Assembly (NCBI RefSeq): GCF_000499385.1 | Contig: NW_013652638.1 | Location: forward strand, 1 to 55,894 | Origin: Eimeria necatrix | Taxonomy: Eukaryota > Apicomplexa > Conoidasida > Eucoccidiorida > Eimeriidae | DNA length: 55,894 nt | Direction of reading: 5' to 3' | Shown here: positions 23,867 to 38,119 of the stretch, one piece after another | Position numbering within the stretch: the stretch's first letter is position 1 | Layout of the letters: each line of letters begins with the position of its first letter | Position numbers and translations under genes: made by a program | The notes under the pieces: model-generated | What the model saw: only the letters and a program-made list of their open reading frames with translations | What the model was told of the DNA's origin: nothing | Databases searched by the model: none

Positions 23867-25157
23867 AATGTTTTGCTGTGCACATGCTGGCCGCATTCCA
23901 GCACAGCTGAATTGCCCCGCGCATTCACCGTGTTCTTGCAGCCCACACGCATCGAGGTCACAATGGCTTACACCTTGGAAGCTCTGCACGAGCTGTGGGA
24001 GGGGTCAGGCTGTAGGACCTGTGTAATACTGAACTACGCGCTGGCAGCTACGCTTAGCGGACGGCCTTGTTTACTTATGGCAGATGGCGGGCTAGGGGAA
24101 TTTTTCATGGAGCCTGCACGATGCGCCAAACAATGTGCAAGAGTATTAGTGTACTAAAGGTCCTTTATTTTGTTGTTCTGCTGAGCAATATTTTGGGACG
24201 AAAGGAAGACCGCACCCCTTCAACGCTGTGCTGCACAGGAGGTTCAGACGACACGGGTGCTTCTCTGCCGCGTACGAAGGAATTTCACTTCATTGCCCTC
24301 TGCAGAGCTGTCCCTACACTGGATTGCCTATGTTGTATTGCCTCATTTTGAGACATCTCGGGCATTTCATTTGGAGCCAGCACCAATTTGACCGCTGGAC
24401 ACGAGGGGCCCGACCAAGGTGTTGTGGCGAATTGGGAGGCTCCCACGGGGGCGCTGCGCTGCAGTGAGCCTTAATGTGGAATGCCCTTTCTTGGTTTACG
24501 TATATGTAAATTAAAATTAATGTCCTCTCTGATATTGTCTTTTGTGAGGTGGAAGCGCTGCTCCAGTGCAAAGGGCACCATCGAGCATGGGCAGTTTTCG
24601 TTGTACCCATGCCTCTCCTATCGTTCCAAGTGACGTTGAAGCGGACTTTTTGTCGCTTCCTCCTCATGAAAAGGCGAATAAATCGGAATTTCTTATCCCA
24701 AACTCCCCTTTCTGTAAGCTTTGGCTCTAAAACAGCTTCTCATACTAAGCTGAGGAGCGGACGACTGCCGTCCCGTGTTTCTAGGTGCTCCAGGAGGGAG
24801 CGTGTCTGTGAGGGAAAAGATCACTAAAGGCACTGAAATACTTAAAAATGCCTCTCTGGTGATCGAGGTCATCATTGGAATCGTGCTGTGCGCTGGCCAG
24901 GCCAATAGCAATCGACCATATTCATAAAGGGGTTGGGGACCCTGCCCCAATTTCCATTCAGACCTTAGTGGGGCAGCGGACGATTACCCTACGAAACATT
25001 GACCGTAGCTAGTTCTTGGTATATAGAGACACTAGTAATAGCGCACGGAAGCTGCAGTGGCGACGCCATCACTTTCCAAATTATTCAAGGAAGAAACGCG
25101 TGCTAGATCTAGAAGTGCAGGTTGTCAGACATAATTTCAAGGAGCAGTGTTTCGTCA
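23867..25157. other. Intergenic region upstream of the POC16-like gene
   Basis: No supportable gene. Several short plus-strand ORFs (to about 94 codons) do not join into a domain-bearing model. A promoter for the next gene is expected here but no motif is recognised. Confidence 0.45.
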
Positions 25158-28100
25158 ATGACTGCGAGGGCCGACGAAACTAGAGCGGCGTTCATCAACG
25201 TTCTCAAAGAGTTCCCAATTGGTGATCCTACAAGAAGCAGCCAACATGGGGAAGTTACTGAGGAAGTGGTGCGGGCTGCTATCCTCCAAAAGCTCATTTC
25301 CAATCTTCGATATCCTAAAATACGAGTTCGCCTGAGTCGTAAAAGCGTGCAGCATATCTATTCTCCGCAACACATCTTTTCTTTCATGCTGTCGTACTGG
25401 TTACGCTGACAGGATAGAATTATCGGGAAGCGGGTATGGAGAATTTACGGCCTTGTGTCTGCAAACAACTATGTTTGCTTTCCTAGCATCCGGAATGCGC
25501 AAAAAACGTTGGGGATAACAGCAAATTATGTCCGTCTGTGGTTCCCTGGTCCAGAGGTCACTCAGAATGGATTGCTGGTTCATTGAGGCTTGCTGAGCTC
25601 CCCGCCAAAAGAACCTTCGGCCATTCCCAAGTGTTTTGCCTTTGAGTTCCGCGTAACGTATGGCTTTCTGCACAACTTCAGGTGTACATTCAGTTTAAAC
25701 CAATGGCCAACAGATTTTTCGTCATGCACTTCGACTTGAGAACCGCCAAGGACTTACCTTTGCGGATCACTCTCACTAACATTGTTAAACTACCAAAGGT
25801 CAGCTTCTTTCGTTTGTTCGTGGCCAGGTTGCCTATTGGGGTATAGTATTTACATATCTTGCATCATACGCCTTCAATCTGGAACCAATACCACTGTGGA
25901 GGCAATCCTGCGGCTGCGCAGGTGCGGGCTCGGGTGATACAGTATCCTCTTTTGCCTCCATCTCGCTGGGTTCAGATCTGCGTTCACGTGCCCAGCATGA
26001 TAGGACAGTTTACAAAGCTCACTCCCACAGGCAACACCCTTGTTTCAGTTCAAATATGCTCCTGTCTCTATCTCCGCGGGCTTTTCACCTCAGACAATCT
26101 TTACACCATGAACGTGAGCCAACTCCTGCGCACGCGCTCCCAATCGACACTTTGATCCCCGGGATTTTTAAGAAAAAAAGTAAAGCGCGGGGTTTGGCAG
26201 TGCAGGCAGCTACCTTCACTTTGCCATTTGATACCTTCTGAGTGGGTCATTTTCTGTTCCTGCCCTGGTATATCATGCAGGACATTCCCAAGGCTCTCCG
26301 CATAAAAGACACTTCTGCGTTAAGACCCCAGGAGCTGCTTCCATGGGTCTACGTGCCCGTCGGCTGTCGCTCTCCCGAGTGCAATCAAATCAGCTGCAGC
26401 AGCACAGATCGCAGCACACCGGAGCCTCTTCATGGTATCTGACCTTAGTAGCTTGTAGCCTTCTCACGGCACAACTGCAAGGGCGTTTATCGTTCAAAAG
26501 CATAGTCAACGCAGCGAAGCGTTCACATTGGCGATACATAAGGTTACTGCAGATGTGTTTGGAATCATAACTGTCTTAGACGCAGACCGTTTGGAGACCA
26601 CACTGGTTCAAGTGAGCCCTTCAAACGAAGCCCCATGGAACGACAAGGAGCATGCTGAAGGAAAAAGCATAATCAGAGCATCCACAGAGAACGGCTTCGC
26701 TCAGCTACAGCTTGGGGACCGGGGCCCGGCTGAAGATTCATTTGAAGTTCGGGCGCTGCTGCAGGTAAACATTCACTGTTCAGAGTTCCGGTGAGTTCAA
26801 CTCCGACCGCCCGAGGCAAAGTCCAAGCTCTGCTGTTGCAACTACATCAGTTGCATAATATGAAAAGGGACTGGACTCACGAACGCATCGGCGTCGTAAC
26901 TTCCTTGGCAGTTCTCCATTTGCCACGTTACCGATGAGTACCGTTGCCATATTCAAATGCGCTGCATTCCCAGGTTGAGCAGGTCAGTGGACTTTGCCGT
27001 CCGGCACAGTTGAGAAAGTGTGGAGCCATGTGGATCAGCGACATGCGTATTCTGAGCTGCCACTCGTCAATTCTTGTATCTAGGAACCTACGGAAAAGTC
27101 AGTACCTTCAGTCCTAGCGCAAGTCTCTTCAAAATGCTGCCGGCTCCACTTTATGGTTCCTATATTTCTAAAGGACTGCGTGTAAAAACGGAGGAAGTTT
27201 TTCTCTGGGTTTTGGAATTTTCAGACACTTCCAGGTGTCTACTGGGCCATAGTGGTTTCATAGAATTCCTTGAAGTCGCCGTCGAGGCCCAGTTGGCGGC
27301 AACGGTGGAAAATACTTCGCAGCAGCCTTCTATACGGTGTGAAGTACAAGAGAAGCTGGTCGAGCCACCCGTGAAGCCCTGTTTGAGCTCAGTGACGGAT
27401 GCAATCGACCTCTGCTAACTGCTTTTTCAGGCAGTCACCAACATTTGTAGACAATATTCCTGCTGTGTGTCTCAGGATCTGGAAGCTCCCTACTCCTGAA
27501 AGTGACAGCGAAGATGTCCGCTGTACGGCGGTAAGCGATAAATTTTCCCCCCACTGCCAAAAAAACTTTCAAATCATACAGTCGTCCTAGCTGCTTGTAG
27601 AATCTATGCAGTCTTACGCTTAGTGACATTTTAGCAGTTTCAAGGTATAATACGATGACCATTGGTTACCCAGCATACGCACAAAATTCTTATGAAAGTG
27701 TGGGTTAACTAATTAGCGTATGAAAAGCATATTCAAATGCGACATGCACTTTAGTTTCTGATACTTTTTGCAACCCAGCGACGGGAACTTAGCTGTCAAG
27801 AAAATTTAGTGCGTTGAGTCGTTTGTCTCTTGAAAGCGCGCCCGTCTGTTGGATGTAGTGCACTGTATGTTTCCACTTTGACTCGCACTATTTCTGCGAA
27901 GCTTCTACTCGCAGGAGTAAAATAAACTTTTTGTTGGCAGAGCCCTGTTTCTCTTGCAGATCATTCAGTCAGCAACACTCGGCAGAATTACTCTGTTGCG
28001 ATTAGATCCAAGAGGGCGATATATGGTGGTAATTGGCTTTCTCTTCAACTGCTTTAGCGCAATTCGAACATAGCATATCATGAAACAGCTCAGTGATATG

Positions 28101-31100
28101 GTTTGAGATTAAGGTAACTCCGCAGAATCATGATTCAATTTGCTTGTACCCCTTCAGCTTGTTGGTTTAGACCGTCTAAGTCGCCAGCAGCTCCAAGTAT
28201 GGGAGCTTCATGGCTTGTTAACGACTGGACGCCCAAACCTCCTTGCCCGCCAAGTGTCGGATTTCCAGGTCATTTTGTACTTCTTGTTTGCACAGTGCAA
28301 CCAAAGCTGCCACTTTCGTAGCCCGCACCAGCTCCAAATGAAACGTAGGCTGTGCAAAAACCTTCTGTTCAATGTGCACTGCCTTCCGCACCTGTCAAAG
28401 CCGTGCATTTGCTGAGCGTTTGTGAACAAACCAGATAGAGGCATTGCGCATTTCTCCCTTAGAAGAACTTCGACTCGTAAGCTGTGGGAAGGAAAATATT
28501 CGCTTCTGGCGCATTAAGGCAAGAAACACACTTACTTACACACTTCTTAATGTTCACGTGTACCTTAACTGGAGCTACTGGCAACAGACACCCTAAGTAG
28601 TTTTATCGTACATTAAAGCATCAAATGTTTGAAAAACAAAACAAACGAAAAGCCTGAGAAATCTAGGCAGGCAACAAATAAGTGCAAACCTCTTGCCTAT
28701 GCCTCACACGTTAGACAGGGAAGAGTCGGACACTAGAAGTTCCTGTTCCTCCATCCATTCGAGCGTGTCTGCCGTGGTTTCCATGCTCAACATATTGGTA
28801 TATTGACTTATTCCCATCTTCATCATCACTCTATATACGGTTAGGTGGATCGGGCGCTCCATGGCGGATTCAAGCGTGTGCTTGTGTATCTTACAGAATG
28901 CACACTTGCCAGGTTGCAACGTGACCCTAGATGGTCTTGGTAGGGAAAACCTTTTTACAGATCTTGCTTTCGTGTTGCCAGATCAAATGGTGGCACATAA
29001 TACAAGTAAGTAATCAAAAAGTACACGCATGAGGCCTTGTACCTGTTTACCTCGTAAAACCTGCTTCTAGAGGCGATTGCCCCTGTGGGATGGAACACTT
29101 GCGTACCGAAGCTTTGGGAAGCGTGTTCCACGAAAAGAAAAGAGCAAAACTGCGGGGAGACACCTGAATGCGTCCTTAATGGCATTTGTTGAGCTGCGCG
29201 GGTTTGCAGAAGATGATCCTAAGCCTTTGGCAAGACTGTTGGTCTCATCCACCTGCGGAAGTCTCCTTGAGGCATGCTTTTTGGCCAGTCAACATGAACT
29301 GTAGTGCTTGTTTGTGTGTCTCGATAGAAGTGTCCGAATTACTTTGGCGCTTTGCTTGGTGTGAATTACGAACTGCTGAAAGTATTGGGTACACCTGCGC
29401 TGTACACAGATCGACTACTTCACCCGAGCCTTGAAGCGTGTCTTCACCTTGCATCAAAGCCCTATATGGGCCCTGTCAATAGGCCCAGGATTTTGTGTAA
29501 CAGCTTCTGCAGACAAGACAGTGAAGTGAGCGAAAATCTGTGCAGTTTCTTGACGCGGCTGGTCTGACTTTCCAAAAGAAGGCATGAGTTATGCATCTGT
29601 CTTCGTAACATCATCTGGCAAAGATCAAATATCAGTAAGAGAAGTAAAGTGGGTCGATTATCTGATGATGTGTATGTTTCCTTCAAAGGGTTTGGCCATT
29701 AAATTTCATGACAGCGTACTTATCTGCCGCACACGGCTCGGAATATGTAGGTGTTGAAACGTCTCCCGATGGCCAGCAGGTACTTTGCACTTGCGGCGAC
29801 GGCGCGGTGGAGCTTTTGAACCTCGCAACTCAGCAGCATCTTCCGGTCAGCCGTGCGCACCCAGCGTGCGTACTGAACGCGTCAATAAGCGGTATGTGTT
29901 TTGCCAGTCTCGCTACAGTTTTGCATTTGCTTGGCTTTACACGTCCTGACGACTTGTGCACTCCTCCTTTTTAACGTTTGCTCTTAGAAAGTTTCCAGTG
30001 CTCTTTGGGGTCTTTTCTTCATGGACTCACAGTAACGCTTTGCCACGCAGCTGTGATTCATGCGCAGCATCTCTTAGAGAGCTATACACAGTGTGCGAAG
30101 ACGGTCTCGTTCGGGTCTGGACCCTTCCTGAGCTTAGTCAAGTGAGCCTTATCTTCGGACGGTGCGCGCTTGACCAATCGTGGGATAGTACTGCAACTGC
30201 AAAAGAAGCCCACTAGCTTAGGAATGAGCAGGACAGCCGCTTTAGGTAAAACGAAGCTCTTGTTCCCATCAAGCCTTGGATTGTTTGCAGTTGTTTGCCT
30301 GCCATCTGCCAACAACGTGTGCAGACATTTGAAATGGAGAGTCCGCAGGATCCACCCCTTTGTGTGGCAGCCCATCCAACACAGCGCGCGCTTGCCTTGG
30401 GATTTAAAAGCGGAGCAGTGCGAGTGCTTGCGGTTGAAGGACCGGCCGTTTGGATGGAAGCTAATCATCATAAGCATCCAGTTACGGGGATCTGGTTTGT
30501 TCATTCGCCTTCGGCTGCAACGGATCTCGTGGAGTGCTGTACTCGTCATGGCTCCACTTTTGAACACCACCATCAAGAGACTTGCTTTGCTCGCGTTGCA
30601 CCGACAGCAGAAGGCGAGATCTCTAGGCAGTGTTTTCTGGTCATTTCACTCGATGCAGTCGGATGTAAGTACTAACATATGCATGCTGGATGGTTATTTG
30701 ATGTAGAGGGGCTGAAGGATTCATACACTGCGGTGCCTGGGATTAAGGACAGAGTACTGTAGTGTCATGGGAAAAATCCTGCATATGAGAGGCGACGCTG
30801 ATAGTCTTTACGTTGCTTATTGATTTCATTGTGCAGGTGTGTGTATTTTTTCACAACTTCATGAATTCGCACTCATCAGAAAGCTAGAGAATCCTCGGGC
30901 CGAAATTCCCCCAGATGGCGTTCCAGCTCTTGCGTTTGCTAGCGACGGATCCAAAGTTGCTCGTTATTTCTCACCTCAAGCGCTTTGCATATTCTCCCTT
31001 CCGAAATTCGTCTTTGAAGCAGAGCTCTGCCCATTCCCAACAGCGTGCAAGTCTTTGCACATTACTGCTTTTTCGTTCTCTGCTGTTGGGGATGCCTTGT

Positions 31101-34100
31101 GCATATGCGGGAGTGACTCCAGAATGCGCCTTTTCTCGCTTAAAGTAAAGGTGGGCTACACGCTGACGTATCTTAGTGCCCAGTTGGTAACATTCGTTTC
31201 TAAGTAATTCCAGTAGTCGCCACTAGCTTACCTACGCAGCATTCCGCAACACACTAGATGCGGCTGCGTAGAGACTGTTTTAGTTGTGTGAATTTCTACA
31301 AAGTGATTTTTTACTTCTGACCGCATTCCATTGGAAAGGTACAAATCGGAAGGCCGTTCGCAAAAGCGTTCTGTTTGAATACCTGCAGGATGGTACCATG
31401 ACCCTGCAACAGTGCCGAGAAGTAGCTCTTATCAGCGGACCAATTAGTGTCGGATGGATCTCTTCGGTAAACCCTGGAGCAACTGCCATCCAGCCAATTG
31501 CTTTGACTTGCGGGGAAGATAGTCTCATCAAGGTGCATCCAATATTCGGTAATTGTCAGCTCACTTTATCCTCAAAATCTCTCTGTAGGCAAAGCCTTCT
31601 CTCCATGCCAGGTTACACTTGTTTCAACCTGCACTTTTTCCTCTAATGGAAAACTGTCGGCTGAGCTTATTGCCTCGTCGTGTCTTCAATAGGTATGGAA
31701 CTTGGCTCGCCTTAACTCTCTGCATGCAAACGCAGTGAGTCAAATGCCAGAGGTCAATGAGTGGAGTGAAGTAGGAGGGCCAGGAGATACTGTGATTCCA
31801 AGCACCAGCCATACAACTACAGGGAAGTCGCCGCAAAACAAAGGTGGTTCATTTGTTGCAACCGACGGTCTAGCAGCTGAGTTTCCTCAGTTTCAATCAT
31901 TCGCAGGCCACAACAAGCCACCTTTCATGCTGCAGCTTTTGGGAGACTACTTGGTTTCTGTCAGTACAACGGAAACAATCACTTGGAGAGTCGGCTCCTC
32001 ACTGCTGAACGCAGCAGCAGATCTCGCGCCTTTAGGTGGCATTGGCCTGCTGCAGCCGTTTAAGGAGCGACCAGCTTCGTCAACTCATATGGTGGCCGAC
32101 TCCAACTCCAAAAACGAGGAGAAACATATGCTACAAGATACTCATTGTGAGCAAAGTGCGCTACCACAACCCCAAGAGCCACCGCGAGCTCATCCGCAGC
32201 CGTTGAACCACCCTTTGCAGCTGCCACTACAAGCAGCACAAGAAACACTTTGTCCAATAGCAGCTCCCTGCTCCTCAAGCGAAGCCACTGTGCCTCCGTC
32301 GTTCTCCCGAGTTGGAGGTAATGAGCTGCTTCATTGTGCCACGCCGAATCTTGCCAGCGCTTCAGCCACAGGCGGTTCTGTTGCTGAAGCTGCTCCTGCT
32401 GCTGTCTCTGGAGATGCCGAAGCTCCAGCCTCCGCCGCATCTCCAGTGGTGGCTAGTGCTTCTCAGACAAAACAGACTGAGGAAGAAGCTTCTGCTCGTG
32501 CCGATGCGGTGAGTAGAGGACCACAGACTGGGCTGCGCACAGTTTCACCTGACTTAAGGGGCAAGCTACCGGAAAGTGGAGAGAGCGATACACTAGGAAA
32601 CAAGGATGCTCCGAATGCCGAAGTTTTCCGCGGGGTTCTTGAGTGGTGTGCACCTATTGAGGCCAGCTTAGAGTCTGGAAGACTATTGGCTGTGTCACAA
32701 CAGCAACAGGAGCCAACAGCTCAACTAAGTAGCATTGTAGACGGCGCCGTTGCACGCCATGTAATTGGCACTGCGGTAGCAGACTGCCGCAGTGGCTGCC
32801 TGTGGAGGCCTTTAAAAGGTAGGCTCCGCTATTGATTACTTTACCAAAACCAAAAAGCAGGATTAATTTCTTTTTTTTTGACAGCTTTGTGATATCAGGA
32901 GTAACTTAGATACATCCTTTTAGAAAAACTGAACAAGAACACCACAGTAGCAGTCGGCCTGCGGGGTTGCTGGATCAATATGCAGGCCGAGAGCAATTAG
33001 CTGCTAGCTTTCGAGAACACGCATTGCAACTGCCCGCCAGTTGCAAAGCAGCGTTCCCATGTTGAGACTTTGTTGACTGTACTTTCCACTTAGGTGTCCT
33101 GGCTCATGCTGTTGGCCGATGGGTTCTGATAGAAAGGCTCTCCACCCCTTCACCATCCCAGGACGGCAAGTGTCTTGGCCTTCTTCCTGCATTGTTGGAG
33201 CGCACAGCATTTGCGCGCCTCCAGCAGCAAGAACTGTCAGCAGAATCCCCCAGGCGAAGAGGAGCATCACTTCACAGGCAACAACGGCAGTTGGAACTGC
33301 TACGACAGTGCGGTGCAGTGGCGCACATGCCCCGAATCTCGGTCTTGAGGCATCCAATAGTTGGACGCACGATCTCATTCTCCATCGACATCAAGGCCCG
33401 CATAGCCGCTACCATCAGCGGTGAGGTATTTTCATGGCTTCTGGACCCTTTCCAACGACTCCCTGATTCCATCGTTTCAGTGTACCGCACTTGCAAGAGC
33501 GTAACGCATACACGCCTAAGATGATTTCGGTGCTAACATTTTTGTTGAAATGGTGCTGCTGTGTCAGTTCTCACGTTGCCAGACGCATGCACTCCCGATG
33601 GATGCCCAAGCAACACCAATGAAAACCGCCGATGCAACCTTTGTGGTTCCAGCAGAACTGACGAAGCTGCATGTAGTTGTGTGAGACACGGCGGCAGTTG
33701 CTTGGGTCTCTGTATTTGGAAGGCGGAGGGCAGTGGTGAGCTGCTTGGCGCTGCTCGGCTGCCACGTGCATATGGCGAGGCTGTCGGACTCTACTTCAAT
33801 AGGCATAGCCTGCACTCCAGTTCCTCTAGTCAAGATGAAGAGGATTTCCCGGGAGTCTTGTTCTGTGGATCTGATTTGGTTGTCACTGCGGGTAACTCAT
33901 CCCATAATTCGGAAAAAAAGTGCTCGCCCACTGGGTATCGTTTTGTCAGGCTTACACTGCGCAGCTCTAAGGGGTGGCCTTTGTGTGCTAGATTTATCTC
34001 ATGAACTTCGTCTTTGCTTCGTACAGGGGGTGTCGATGGAAGTCGGCTGGATATTTGGCGTGTATCTGATTTCATATCATCGTCGAAGAATTTCTCAAGC

Positions 34101-37100
34101 ATGCATGCAAAGAAAGAGGCCTTGCATGCAGATCCTAATTGCGGGAACGCTGCATTAGGCACTCGCTGTGAATGTCGCGGCAGCTGCTACCTTAACAAAG
34201 AACAGATGCTGCCTTTTGGGCATCTCATGAACTGCCCTTCTCCGGCAGTTGGAGTGGATGTTGGAGCCCGATTAAAGAGGTTATTGAGCGCCGCATCCGC
34301 TGATGAGAGAGAGGTTGTTTTCGTGGGTTCCCGTTCGGTTACCTTGTGGAGAATTGTCCGCATTGATGGCGCTGCTGCACGGCCCTGCAAGGGTGTGTTG
34401 TAACGTTCGCATTAAATATACCGCTAGACTAATTTACCGTCCGTTTCTCGGGAGCACGACGGGAAGGGCACGAAAATTGTTCCGCACCATACGACTCTCA
34501 CGAAAAGCTGACAACCGCTGCGCTGTCTGAACTGCTTCTGCTATCTTGTGGCATTATGTTTTTAGCGGCGAAGCTTGATTCTGATGAGCTTCAACTTCAG
34601 TTTCAGCATGCCCGGCAACCTCGCCGGATGCTTGATGACCCACTGGAGAACTACACCACAGCCTGCCTCACTCGCCGAGGAAAAGGGAGTCCCCGGCTTC
34701 TTCTGGTCGCTTCAGACCGGGTCAGTCTTCTATTCTGACACAATGAGTTGTTATACATCTGGAGAGCTCGCAATTTGTTATTATGGATGTCACATTACAC
34801 TGGGCGGCACTGCAGGGCTTGGTGTATGCCTATGACTATGAAGCCAACGTGCTCGTCTTTGAACTCGTTCTGGGCAACTTCCCAATAAGTAAGACGGCAT
34901 CATAGTGAACGTTGCTTGTGGAGCTGGAGGCAAACGCCACGCGCAGTTGCAGTTTTGCCACGCTATTAATGCCACATCATCCAGTCACTAGCTTGCTGGG
35001 TGGTCTTCTATCTGTTGTTATGTATGTGTAGGCTCCATAACTTGTGGAAAGGCAATGTATTTAGCTTACAGTACGAGCTGCACTGCCGGGCGGACAACAG
35101 TGGATCTCCTCCGAGTCTTAGAGATGTGCGTGTGACCCCTGACGTTTTCATGTCCGTTAGCGTTGGGAGCAATATGAGCATTCAGAATTTGTTTAGCTCC
35201 TTACACATATATTGTTACTATACTGAACGCTAAGAAGCTCAGAAACAGAAGTCTCACGTGAGGATTGCTGTAGGCGGCAAGCGCTTGGCTCACAGTCAGT
35301 GGACATGACACAGCAGGCAGCACTGCAGCCTGTCAAGCTGGACGCACCAATAAAGAGCATACAACTCGATGGAGAGGCACAAGAGGTCAGTGGTTTGATG
35401 CTATATGCTCTAGAATAATATGGAAATTCACGCAAGCGTTGGGCTGAAATCTTCCATATGCGCTGTGCATTGCTAGTACAGGGAATCGCCACAACAGCAG
35501 CAAATACTATTTGGTGAGTCTAACTGGCCGTAAAACACTATATATAATGTAGCAACAAGGCTAAAAATCGCTCCAAGGTAACCGCGCAAACTATTGCACA
35601 GGCGTGAATTGTGCTTGTGTCATTAGGTATCTTCATTGGGACCAGCGTGCGCAAGTGCGCTTGCACTCGAGCCACACTCTCCCCATCAGCCATCTAGCCG
35701 TATCTTACCAGGTGGGTGAGCCTTCAATGCATAGGTCCGAACTGATTTAAGGACTGCACAGAAGACAGTGAGGCGCCTAGCAAAGTATTGAGCTTGCCGG
35801 GCTGTCCGCTGCATCTGGCTTCAGGCGAGTTCAGCAGCTGCAACTAGTGGGAATACAAAGACTGCACGTCCTCACGCGTCGTCGAAGTCCAGACTTGATA
35901 CCGTCGACGCAAAGGCAGAAAACGACTATCCAGTGATCGCTAGTGCTGATGTTGGAGGCTCTTTAAGAATATGGAGCCGCTGGCCCCTTCCACAACAGTT
36001 GGCAGATTTCTCTTTGCAACATTCTTGCACAGCCCTAGCCTTTCTGTGGCCCATGCTGCTTTTGGGCTGCTTTAGCGACGGTTCCCTGAGGCTTTTTGAC
36101 TCGAAGGCATTCTCCATGATAGGCCGACTGCAGCTTGCAGCGCCTCAAGACCCGCCGGTGGCGATCGCGTGCCTTGGAGGTGAGAATGCCCCTTATTTGA
36201 AGCTCTTAGTTCTTCTTTCTCACCAATTTTGCTGACCAGGCTAAGAGGGCATTTTGATAGGACTGTCGATTGTTGGCTTCTGGAACCCCTTTGCAGACCG
36301 TCACGCGCTGCTTGCGACGGCCTCCGGAGAACTCCTGTCGCTCGTCCTTGATTTGTCCTTCAAGGAACGGGCAGATGGGAAAGCCCCAACGGGACCACAG
36401 ATTAAGCACGCGAGTGTTTCGAAAATAGCGAACACCGTCACTGCTTGTTTTGGGCCAACCTTCACTGTGCAACAATCCATGCCTTTTGGAAGCAGTTGCA
36501 GTAGCGCTGACTGCACTTGCTGTTCGCTAGAAGCGTCGGCAACGAAAAAAATTCCTACTGTGGTGGAAAGCCTTGTGGGCCAGCAGCCTGCCGCAGGCAT
36601 AAGCGGTATGGATAGCCGAGTCGGTTTCGCGCTGTGTCTGTCGGGTGGATACTGCTCTGTTGGGGCTTACACAAGAGCTTGTCCTGATAATAAATGGATA
36701 CTGTGCCCAAAGACATGGTAACTGCCTCTTATTTCTGGTTGAGTCACATATGAGTTTTGTCAAAATTTAGGGTCCACGGAGCCCTTGATCAGCGTTGAAA
36801 TAAGCAGGAGGCGCCTCCAAGCAAAAGCAAAAAACACAGCTATCCGCTTGGGCTCTGCGCGCAAGAGAAATCATACTGCTCTTTTATGGCTTCTCGCCTG
36901 CAAACGCTTGTCATCTGTTTTTTCTCTCAGTTTCGGAGTCCGCTTCATCCCAGACAGCGACACTTCCGTCTCTTCATCAAGTCATTCAGCCGCTTCCCGG
37001 GCATGTTTCACCGACAGCAACACGTTAATTGTTGCTAGGGGGGATTTGGTGTTCTGCGTAGACTGCCAGGCACAGCAGGTGGGTGCAGCCCTTAGTATAA

Positions 37101-37672
37101 TGGCGACCTGTAAACCTGTTCTTATCTGGCAAATCTCGTGTGTCATGTAGATTGTGTTTGCAACTTAATCTCATCTGCGCCGCTCAGGTAACGCGCCAGA
37201 TAAATATTCACGAGGCTCTTGGCCAGCCCATTTGCCAAGCCACAATACCCGTTTCAGTGGCAGCAATTTGCTGCCTACGGCAGGGCAGGGCAGTTATGGT
37301 AACGGAACGTAAGTGCAGCTCTGTTGTAGTGTTTAGAGCTCGAAATATCAGCACAATTGCCAAGCCTGTCTAAATGCTGGTTAAAACTCCGTTATATCGA
37401 CGCTTTTCACACCTCAAAATCAACACTTCGTGCACTATGTCGAGACTTTTATAGCTTAGAAATGGCATTTTGCTGCTGCTTCAGGAGGAGAGGCGCTGCT
37501 GCTGGAGGTGGCAACGTGGTGTATGGCCAGCCTTGCCCATCATGGCATTCACCCGCATTTGCCAAGGGCCCATGGAAGGGCTGGTGGAAATCCTATATGC
37601 ATCGCTGCATACAGTGAAGACGAGTTTGTGTTGTCTTGTGATTGTTCTATCAGCATGGTCCACGTGTTTTAA
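25158..37672 (+). CDS. POC16: WDR90/POC16-like centriolar protein: CFAP20-type domain plus WD40 repeats (about 34 exons)
   Basis: Exons 1-7: 25158-25268, 25413-25529, 25682-25798, 25922-26113, 26281-26434, 26553-26764, 26974-27101. Then 27235-about 27400 and about 27431-27530 (junction unresolved). Then 27960-28028, 28158-28268, 28435-28518, 29071-29271, 29410-29525, 29689-29891, 30068-30141, 30325-30664, 30837-31144, 31389-31532, 31693-32818, 33094-33420, 33568-33891, 34027-34392, 34566-34720, 34765-34888, 35032-35125, 35235-35385, 35482-35513, 35627-35711, 35825-36179, 36261-36717, 36931-37078, 37188-37308, 37485-37672. Phases agree throughout apart from the unresolved junction; about 2.3 kaa. 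The N-terminus has the CFAP20-like pattern (VWRIYGLVSANNY, NRFFVMHFDL, GLFTSDNLYTMN). Some 20 WD-type blades follow, e.g. NIRFWRIK, TVKVWPLNF, LVRVWTLPEL, NTIWYLHWDQ, SLRIWSRW. WDR90/POC16 stabilises the inner scaffold of centrioles and basal bodies. A P/A-rich insert fills the 1.1-kb exon. Confidence 0.88.
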
Positions 37673-38119
37673 ACCAAAGATCTTTTGCGCAACTTCGCCA
37701 CTGCCAAACGAACTACTTCGAATGCATACTCTAAAGGCTCCTGAAAACAGCATCTTGTGCATTTCCTTATCCCCAGTTTCGATCTCTACCTTCGTCAATG
37801 GCATTCTAGCAAATTGTCTGCCTCCTATGGACCTGAGTTGCTCACTGTGCTCTTTAAAGCTGCCAGCATGTGTTACTGTCAGCGAAAATGCCTACAGCGG
37901 CTGCACTGAAAGCATGTTTGCTCGTTTCAGTCTCAATCCAAATATATTTTTTAACCATCTGACTAATTTTTTAGCCATCTGTCTAAGCTCTATTTCACAT
38001 CTGCCAGTCTCAACAGGTCCAGCCACAGTCAAGTTCGACTGCAGCTCCGATAGTAGAACTAGCTGATCTTGAAAAGTGGAACATTTTTGAAATTTGTTCT
38101 TCGCCGTCGAGGGCGGACT
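37673..38119. other. Convergent intergenic region
   Basis: Lies between the stop of the POC16-like gene (+) and the stop of the kelch/EGF gene (-). It contains T-rich and pyrimidine-rich stretches and no supportable ORF. It is the last repeat-free DNA before the triplet-rich segment. Confidence 0.5.

Noticed and set aside
36785..36930. In-frame extension upstream of the POC16-like exon at 36931
   Set aside because: A strong pyrimidine tract and CTCAG acceptor precede the exon, and joining at 36717/36931 keeps phase; the extension is intron that happens to be open.
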